Assembly (NCBI RefSeq): GCF_019695415.1
Contig: NZ_JAIFKJ010000128.1
Span: 1 to 5,702 of the forward strand
Direction: 5' to 3'
DNA length: 5,702 bases
From: Thiohalocapsa sp.
Lineage (GTDB): Bacteria > Pseudomonadota > Gammaproteobacteria > Chromatiales > Chromatiaceae
Shown here: piece by piece, positions 5,388-5,702 of the stretch
How the letters are laid out: the number at the start of each line of letters is the position of its first letter
Numbering within the stretch: position 1 is the first letter of the stretch
Notes under the pieces: model-generated
Told to the model about the DNA's origin: nothing
The model's input: only the letters and a program-made list of their open reading frames with translations
The model's database searches: none
Translations under genes and position numbers: made by a program

Positions 5388-5702
5388 GCGGCGCACCTGC
5401 AGGTAAGGCGGGCAGCATCACGCGACGGGCCTTCCTCATCGGCTCGGTGGCTGTCGCGGGCGGGGTTGCCTTCGGTGTTTATCAGGTGCGCAGGCCGCAT
5501 CCAAACCCGCTCCTAGACGGCCAGCGGCGGGCCAGCGAGCCCGGCACCGTCGCGCTGAACCCCTATCTGCTGATCAACGCAGAGGGCGTCAGCATCATCA
5601 CGCCGCGGGCCGAGATGGGCCAGGGTGTGCACACGACAATCGCCCACACGGTGGCGGAGGCGCTGGAGCTGCCCCTGTGCCTTATCCACATCTCCGCACC
5701 CA
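5384..5702 (+). CDS. N-terminal part of IorB-type molybdopterin subunit, Tat-exported
   Basis: The first 106 codons of the large catalytic subunit are present; the gene continues beyond the window, and family members are usually about 700 residues or more. A twin-arginine signal is clear: ITRRAFLIGS (Arg14-Arg15) followed by a hydrophobic stretch to about residue 33. No clear cleavage site is visible, so it may remain as a membrane anchor. RRPHPNPL (36-43) follows, which I recall as common in this family. Then come the first strands of the molybdopterin-binding region with PRAEMGQGVHTT (74-85), a conserved cofactor-region motif of IorB-like proteins. The ATG overlaps the TGA of the small-subunit gene, so the two are translationally coupled. 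The enzyme should act in the periplasm or at the outer face of the inner membrane, probably with cytochrome-type acceptors (inference). Molybdenum-ligand residues lie outside the window, so activity cannot be judged. Confidence 0.9.
   Translation, partial: MSGAPAGKAGSITRRAFLIGSVAVAGGVAFGVYQVRRPHPNPLLDGQRRASEPGTVALNPYLLINAEGVSIITPRAEMGQGVHTTIAHTVAEALELPLCLIHISAP

Noticed and set aside
5384..5702. IorB-like protein as a truncated pseudogene
   Set aside because: The frame is open to the last base with a normal Tat signal and motif order; it is only cut by the window edge.

Overview
The window is high-GC bacterial DNA carrying compact, same-strand genes. It looks like a Gram-negative proteobacterium, probably gamma or beta. 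The reasons are a beta-barrel-like C-terminus ending in Phe-Phe, a Tat-exported molybdenum hydroxylase of the IorAB type, and an ATP-grasp/alpha-E fusion of the proteobacterial form. No rRNA, tRNA, CRISPR array or intact mobile element is visible.

Layout, all genes on the + strand. (1) 1-97 is the 3' end of a gene for a probable outer-membrane beta-barrel protein. (2) 98-493 has no convincing gene. It holds two imperfect 15-bp repeat pairs, a small ORF with a good ribosome binding site, and a GC-rich hairpin with a GAAA loop just before the next gene. (3) 494-994 encodes an isoprenylcysteine carboxyl methyltransferase-like integral membrane protein, with a TTG start. (4) 995-1211 holds two inverted repeats and a candidate sigma70 promoter. 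(5) 1212-3812 encodes a fusion of a circularly permuted ATP-grasp ligase and an alpha-E domain (866 aa). (6) 3815-4843, two bases downstream, encodes a transglutaminase-like cysteine peptidase with a complete Cys-His-Asp triad and a low-complexity insert inside the catalytic core. (7) A 61-bp gap has a perfect 8-bp inverted repeat covering the next ribosome binding site. (8) 4905-5387 encodes an IorA-type 2x[2Fe-2S] subunit. (9) 5384-5702 is the Tat-signal-bearing start of the IorB-type molybdopterin subunit, overlapping the previous gene by ATGA and cut by the window edge.

Functionally there are two modules. The ATP-grasp/alpha-E plus transglutaminase-like pair is a known but biochemically uncharacterised system. 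Comparative genomics predicts that it forms peptide or amide bonds and cleaves them with the transglutaminase-fold peptidase. The IorAB-like pair should be an exported molybdenum hydroxylase that passes electrons through two iron-sulfur clusters; its substrate cannot be read from the sequence. Whether the modules share a transcript or pathway is open: they are co-directional and 61 bp apart, but the gap carries its own potential regulatory structure. The least conventional signals are the transglutaminase insert, the structure over the iorA-like ribosome binding site, and the repeat-rich, possibly decayed region at 98-280.
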